Below are positions 5,078 through 8,104 of a stretch of DNA of 8,104 nucleotides, piece after piece. The stretch's first letter is position 1, and each line of letters starts with the position of its first letter. The position numbers were made by a program, and so were the translations under genes. Below the pieces are notes generated by a model, which worked only from the letters and a program-made list of their open reading frames with translations, searched no databases and was not told where the DNA came from. The stretch is taken from NCBI GenBank assembly GCA_021205375.1, contig JAJPXR010000211.1:1-8104 (forward strand), read 5' to 3'. Source of the stretch: Clostridiales bacterium (lineage in GTDB: Bacteria > Bacillota > Clostridia > Oscillospirales > Oscillospiraceae).

Positions 5078-5218
5078 CCACCCTTCTTGCCTCCCCTGTG
5101 AAGCGCTGGCCGAATGGCCAATTCCTCTTTAGCGCAAATGCAGGGAGCTATGGCCCTTTAGGGCCATGCGAGTCGCAAAGGGGAGGTGGCACGGCGTCAG
5201 CCGTGACGGAAGGGTTTC
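5078..5218 (+). repeat. Multi-hairpin intergenic palindromic repeat
   Basis: The spacer between ribH and the exonuclease gene contains nested inverted repeats. The outer arms are CCCTTC (5081-5086) with GAAGGG (5209-5214), and CCTCCCCT (5090-5097) with AGGGGAGG (5179-5186). Inside are perfect hairpins at 5107-5120 (TGGCC/GGCCA), 5150-5167 (ATGGCCC/GGGCCAT, loop TTTA) and 5190-5205 (CACGGC/GCCGTG). The segment AGGGGAGGTGGCACGGCGTC resembles short palindromic repeats I recall from many intergenic regions of gut clostridia. I see only one copy here. The strand is arbitrary. The 5017-5077 stretch before it holds nothing I recognise. Confidence 0.6.
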
Positions 5219-5225
5219 TACTGGC

Positions 5226-6362
5226 TCACTCCCCCACCAGCGCCATAAACTCCGCTTCGTCCATGACGCGGATGTTGGCTTTTCCGGCTTCGGTCAGCTC
5301 TCTGGCCTTGCGCTCCTTGGTGCTCTCCGGCGCGGCGGCGGACTGCCCCTGGCGACCCACCACCAGCACGTCCGTCTTGGCGGAGACGCCGGACTTGACC
5401 ACTGCGCCCTTGTTGACCGCCCGCTGGACGGCCTCGGCCCGGTCAATTGCCAGGTCGCCGGTGAACACCACCGTTTTCTGATACAGCGGGTGGGTCAGGT
5501 CGAACTGCTCCACCGTGGCGGTCACGTCGGAGAGCCGCACCGCCTTGGCCGCATAGCGCTGGTAGGTGGAGGGCTTGCGATGGAAGTCCGTGGTGTTCAG
5601 CCGCCGCTGGCGGAGGCAGTCCCGGACGCTGGCGCACCCCGCCAGCTTCGCGCAGCGAATGGCGATCTCCGCGCAGGCCACCGCGTCGTCCAGGGCGTTA
5701 TGGTGGTGCGCCAGGGAGATACCGAAGTAATCACAGCAGGCATCCAGCCCGTGTCGCCCGGGCACCACGTTTTTCACCATTTGGATGGTGTCCGCATAGC
5801 GGAAGTTGGGAATCTTGTCCGACTGAGAGAGGCTCTTGCGCAGCACCCCCACGTCAAACCGGGCGTTGTGCGCCAGCACCAGCGTCCCGTCGAAGAACCG
5901 GCGCAGCTCCGGCCAAAGCTCGTCCAGGGTGGGCTGGTCAGCGGTCTGAGCGGGGGTGATGCCGTGGACGTGAACGTTGCCCTCCTCGTAGCGGTTCTCT
6001 GGCGGCTGAATCAGGTGATACCAGGTGTCCACCACCTCCAGCCCCCGGACCACCGCTACGCCCAGAGAGCAGGCGCTGTCCATCTCCCGTGTGGCGGTCT
6101 CGAAGTCGATGGCAACGCAGTCCATCTCCGGGGCCGCTGCCGGTTTGGGAGCGACTTTCCGCCGGGGCGCGGGGGCAGCTTGGCGCCGTTTGGTCTGCAT
6201 CTCCACCAGGTAGTCCGGGTGGATGCAGTGCAACGCCTCCCCCACCCGGATGACCAGGGTGCAGCCGTCCGCTGTCCCCTCGGCGGTGCAGGGCACCGGC
6301 TCCGCCGCGTCGATGCCGGCGTAGACCAGTTCCTTGGGGGCGGTGTAGGTCTTGGGGGGCAT
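5226..6362 (-). CDS. DnaQ-type 3'-5' exonuclease with C-terminal BRCT domain
   Basis: The 378-residue protein has two clear domains. Residues about 82-240 are a DEDDh exonuclease: motif I IDFETAT (Asp86, Glu88), motif II AHNARFDVGVL (Asp170) and motif III HHNALDDAVACAEI (His221, Asp226). All five catalytic residues are present, so it should remove nucleotides from DNA or RNA 3' ends using two metal ions. Residues about 295-378 are a BRCT domain like that of bacterial DNA ligase (KTVVFTGDL, then DVLVVG). Residues 1-60 form an unassigned small domain, joined by an Ala/Pro/Arg linker (61-80). The ATG start has AAAGGA upstream. It is read in the same direction as the TPR gene, 88 bases downstream of it. 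A role in DNA repair or proofreading is likely. The exact substrate cannot be told. Confidence 0.92.
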   Translation of the reverse strand: MPPKTYTAPKELVYAGIDAAEPVPCTAEGTADGCTLVIRVGEALHCIHPDYLVEMQTKRRQAAPAPRRKVAPKPAAAPEMDCVAIDFETATREMDSACSLGVAVVRGLEVVDTWYHLIQPPENRYEEGNVHVHGITPAQTADQPTLDELWPELRRFFDGTLVLAHNARFDVGVLRKSLSQSDKIPNFRYADTIQMVKNVVPGRHGLDACCDYFGISLAHHHNALDDAVACAEIAIRCAKLAGCASVRDCLRQRRLNTTDFHRKPSTYQRYAAKAVRLSDVTATVEQFDLTHPLYQKTVVFTGDLAIDRAEAVQRAVNKGAVVKSGVSAKTDVLVVGRQGQSAAAPESTKERKARELTEAGKANIRVMDEAEFMALVGE

Positions 6363-6389
6363 CTGGTGTTCCTTTTAGTAGTCCAGGCT

Positions 6390-6437
6390 CTACTCCGGCG
6401 TGGTGAAGGGCGTCCAATGGGTGGGTGCAACGGGCAT
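6390..6437 (-). CDS. Possible 15-residue peptide ORF
   Basis: Between the TPR gene and the exonuclease gene an ATG with a good AGGAGA site 5-6 bases upstream opens a 15-codon ORF, MPVAPTHWTPFTTPE, ending in TAG 27 bases before the exonuclease start. It could be a leader peptide coupling the two genes, a small protein, or chance. No homology is known to me. Confidence 0.25.
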   Translation of the reverse strand: MPVAPTHWTPFTTPE

Positions 6438-6450
6438 GGGGGTCTCCTCT

Positions 6451-7719
6451 CTATTGTTGGCTGAGCCAGGTGTCGAAGTCCTGGTCGCCGTGGTCGATGT
6501 GGGGGAAGCAGGTGTGAAGGTTGTTTAGGGTCTGTTTTGTATACGGATGTTCCGGGTTGAGCTTCTGCTGGCGGATTTTCCAGGCTTTCAAGTAAAGTTC
6601 CGCCGCCTCATTATATTTTTTTTGATCTTCATAGACAAGGCCCAAGTTGTTGTAGCTTATAGCCGTGTTCGGGTGATCCTCTCCTAGCACCTTTCGTGCG
6701 ATGTCCAGTGCTTTCCGGTGCCACTCCTCTGCCTGGGCGTACTTCCCCTGCTCCTCGTAAACACAACCCAAGTTGCTGTAGAACATGGCTGTGTTCGGGT
6801 GGTCCTCTCTCAGCACTTTATAAGAGATATCCAGCGCTTGTTGATAGTAATCTTCTGCTTGGGCATACTTCCCCTGGCTAGCGTAGACATTGCCCAGGTC
6901 GTTGTAGCTCATTGCCGTGGACGGGTGGTTCTCTCCTAACACCTTTAACCGGATGTCCAACGCTTTCCTCTGGCACACCTCAGCTTGGGCGAGCTTCCCC
7001 TGGTCATCGTAGGCAACACCCAAGTTGTTGTAGCTCGTGGCCGTGTCAGGGTGGTTCTCCCCCAACGCCTTTAGTCGTATGTTCAGCGCTTTTTGATAAT
7101 ATTCCTCCGCTTGGGCGTATTTCCCCTGTTCGCCATAGACACTGCCCAATCTGGTGTAAAGCGCACTGGTGGTTTGGCTTTCCTCCAGCCTGTCCTCCAC
7201 CTTCTCCAGCACTGCCTCGATGATTCCCAACTTGAACTGCACTGCCCGGTAGTCCTCACCGTCCTTGAAGTATTCCTCATTGGCCACAAAACGAAGAAAA
7301 TTCTCCACCGCCGCCACCGGCATCTCACCCATAAGAACGACCTCCCGGACAGCGGCAGGTACCTTGTACCCCCGCTCCGTCCAGGTCAGCCAGCCAGATT
7401 TAACCAATGCTTTCAATGTGCGCTCCTCGCAGCCGATCCAATTCCGCACCTCAAAGGGCAATGTGCGGTTGTTGGCCATCAGCGCCAGGTTCTGTATCAC
7501 GCGGGTCTGTTTCTTGTTCAGGTCAGCCATGTCAAAGTTTCCCTTTTGGCCGCCAATATCCTTTAGTTTTTTCAAAAAATCAAGCCAATTTGACCCGATC
7601 ATTGGTGTCACAATGAGAAAGAGTACAAGAACGATGACCAAAGTGGAACACATCGGATGCTTTTTCGCAAGCTCCACCCCTGCGTCAATGTATTTTGAAA
7701 TATCAGCCGTAAACTCCAC
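6451..7719 (-). CDS. Membrane-anchored winged-helix/TPR protein (STAND-like sensor half)
   Basis: The 422-residue protein starts at a GTG (7717-7719) with GGGGAGG 7 bases upstream. A longer frame upstream lacks such a site and runs over the promoter. Residues 25-42 are one hydrophobic helix flanked by KK, so it is likely membrane-anchored with the bulk in the cytoplasm. Residues about 68-131 (from VIQNLALMANNRTLPFEV to the VPAAVREVV end) resemble the winged-helix region that follows the NTPase in STAND proteins. Residues 186-397 are five 42-residue TPRs of kinesin-light-chain type, each with YNNLGxVYxxQGKYxQAE, KALDI and GEDHPNTA. No Walker A or B motif is present. The gene is visibly more AT-rich in places than its neighbours, which suits an accessory gene. 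The function is unknown; protein-protein sensing or scaffolding is likely from the TPRs. Confidence 0.8.
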   Translation of the reverse strand: MEFTADISKYIDAGVELAKKHPMCSTLVIVLVLFLIVTPMIGSNWLDFLKKLKDIGGQKGNFDMADLNKKQTRVIQNLALMANNRTLPFEVRNWIGCEERTLKALVKSGWLTWTERGYKVPAAVREVVLMGEMPVAAVENFLRFVANEEYFKDGEDYRAVQFKLGIIEAVLEKVEDRLEESQTTSALYTRLGSVYGEQGKYAQAEEYYQKALNIRLKALGENHPDTATSYNNLGVAYDDQGKLAQAEVCQRKALDIRLKVLGENHPSTAMSYNDLGNVYASQGKYAQAEDYYQQALDISYKVLREDHPNTAMFYSNLGCVYEEQGKYAQAEEWHRKALDIARKVLGEDHPNTAISYNNLGLVYEDQKKYNEAAELYLKAWKIRQQKLNPEHPYTKQTLNNLHTCFPHIDHGDQDFDTWLSQQ

Positions 7720-7761
7720 GCTGACACCTCCCCACAACGTGAAAATTTTCTCTCTGCCCAT

Positions 7762-7789
7762 AGTATACCATAATTTCCAATCTACGCAA
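7762..7789 (-). promoter_or_regulatory. Promoter of the TPR gene
   Basis: On the minus strand TATACT (7762-7767) is preceded by TGG, giving an extended -10 element, and by a weaker TTGCGT -35 box (7784-7789) at 16 bases. The leader to the GTG start would be about 35 bases. The promoter directly follows the terminator of the upstream gene. Confidence 0.65.
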
Positions 7790-7798
7790 GAAAAAAGC

Positions 7799-7838
7799 AA
7801 AAAAATGTCCGCCCCTGCCGAACAGAGGCGAACATTTC
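7799..7838 (-). terminator. Terminator after the GH3 gene
   Basis: On the minus strand a 13-bp stem (7805-7817 with 7823-7835, loop TTCGG) is followed by seven T and then GC and six more T. Two G-T pairs form only in minus-strand RNA, so it ends the upstream gene and separates it from the TPR gene. Confidence 0.93.
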
Positions 7839-7864
7839 CCGATTCCAAGCCGCTTTGCGGGGCC

Positions 7865-8104
7865 TTACTCCTCCGCCGCAATGATACCCTGCCGCAGCTT
7901 GCACAGGAGGATACGCAGAACGCTCTCGTCGATGCGCTCCTCGGTCAGGTCTCCCGTCTCCACGGCCTCCCGGAGACCCGCCGCCGCGCTTTCCAGGTCC
8001 TCCGGCATGAGTACGACATCCACCCCAGCCTGTACCGCCCGGACTGCGGCCTCGCCGGAGGAATAATAGCTGGTGATGGCCGACATATTCATGCCGTCGG
8101 TGAT
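7865..8104 (-). CDS. Glycoside hydrolase family 3 enzyme, C-terminal end (partial)
   Basis: The last 79 residues are visible; the 5' part lies outside the window. The segment ITDGMNMSAI matches the family 3 motif where the Asp is the catalytic nucleophile (NagZ-type TDAxxM). It is followed by SSGEAAVRAVQAGVDVVLMPEDLE and ERIDESVLRIL, typical of the end of the barrel domain. The gene stops shortly after the barrel, so it looks like the short, single-domain NagZ-like form (beta-N-acetylhexosaminidase, cell-wall muropeptide recycling) rather than the two-domain beta-glucosidase form. The substrate is not proven by this fragment. A strong terminator follows 27 bases after the stop. Confidence 0.85.
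   Translation of the reverse strand: MTDGMNMSAITSYYSSGEAAVRAVQAGVDVVLMPEDLESAAAGLREAVETGDLTEERIDESVLRILLCKLRQGIIAAEE

Noticed and set aside
5166..6464. Plus-strand ORF of 432 codons
   Set aside because: It is antisense to the exonuclease-BRCT gene, whose catalytic motifs are certain, and has shadow-type composition.
7720..7881. 54-codon upstream extension of the TPR gene
   Set aside because: It would start before the promoter and inside the terminator of the upstream gene; GTG at 7719 has a strong ribosome site.

Overview
The window looks like a piece of chromosome from a fairly GC-rich, low-complexity-envelope Firmicute. My best guess is a gut clostridium of the Oscillospiraceae type (Oscillibacter, Flavonifractor or Lawsonibacter relatives). 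This rests on the gene order rpmG-secE-nusG-rplK-rplA-rplJ-rplL, an L10-type attenuator leader, a zinc-ribbon L33, an FMN riboswitch ahead of rib genes, AGGAGG-type ribosome binding sites throughout, and an intergenic palindromic repeat of a kind I associate with gut clostridia. The taxon is inferred, not demonstrated.

Layout. Positions 1-3783 (all minus strand) hold the ribosomal and transcription block. It starts at a consensus promoter (3755-3783), runs through a 250-nt leader with attenuator-like hairpins, then rpmG, secE, nusG, rplK and rplA. A second consensus promoter (1234-1263) lies just after rplA, its -35 box inside a 13-bp hairpin. It serves an L10 leader with a visible terminator/antiterminator switch, then rplJ and rplL. 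A terminator-like hairpin (50-86) follows rplL, where rpoB would be expected just outside the window.

Positions 3817-5016 (plus strand) hold a riboflavin transcription unit with its own consensus promoter, back to back with the rpmG promoter. The FMN riboswitch is complete and is followed by terminators, but the operon behind it is broken. The first 27 codons of ribD are fused in frame to the last 69 codons of ribE (riboflavin synthase). No ribBA is present, and ribH has lost its normal start region although its catalytic core is intact. This is the most striking feature: a well-kept regulatory switch in front of an operon that, as read here, cannot make riboflavin by itself.

Positions 5078-5218 hold a multi-hairpin intergenic repeat. 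Positions 5226-8104 (minus strand) hold accessory or housekeeping genes: a DnaQ-type (DEDDh) exonuclease with a C-terminal BRCT domain; a 15-codon possible ORF; a membrane-anchored protein with a winged-helix-like region and five 42-residue kinesin-light-chain-type TPRs, resembling the sensor half of a STAND NTPase without its NTPase; and, beyond a strong terminator, the C-terminus of a glycoside hydrolase family 3 enzyme that is cut by the window edge.

The ribosomal block works as a growth-rate-controlled unit feeding translation, transcription elongation (NusG) and secretion (SecE). The rib unit is controlled separately by FMN. The two share only the AT-rich divergent promoter region. I saw no CRISPR array, tRNA, rRNA or transposase gene.
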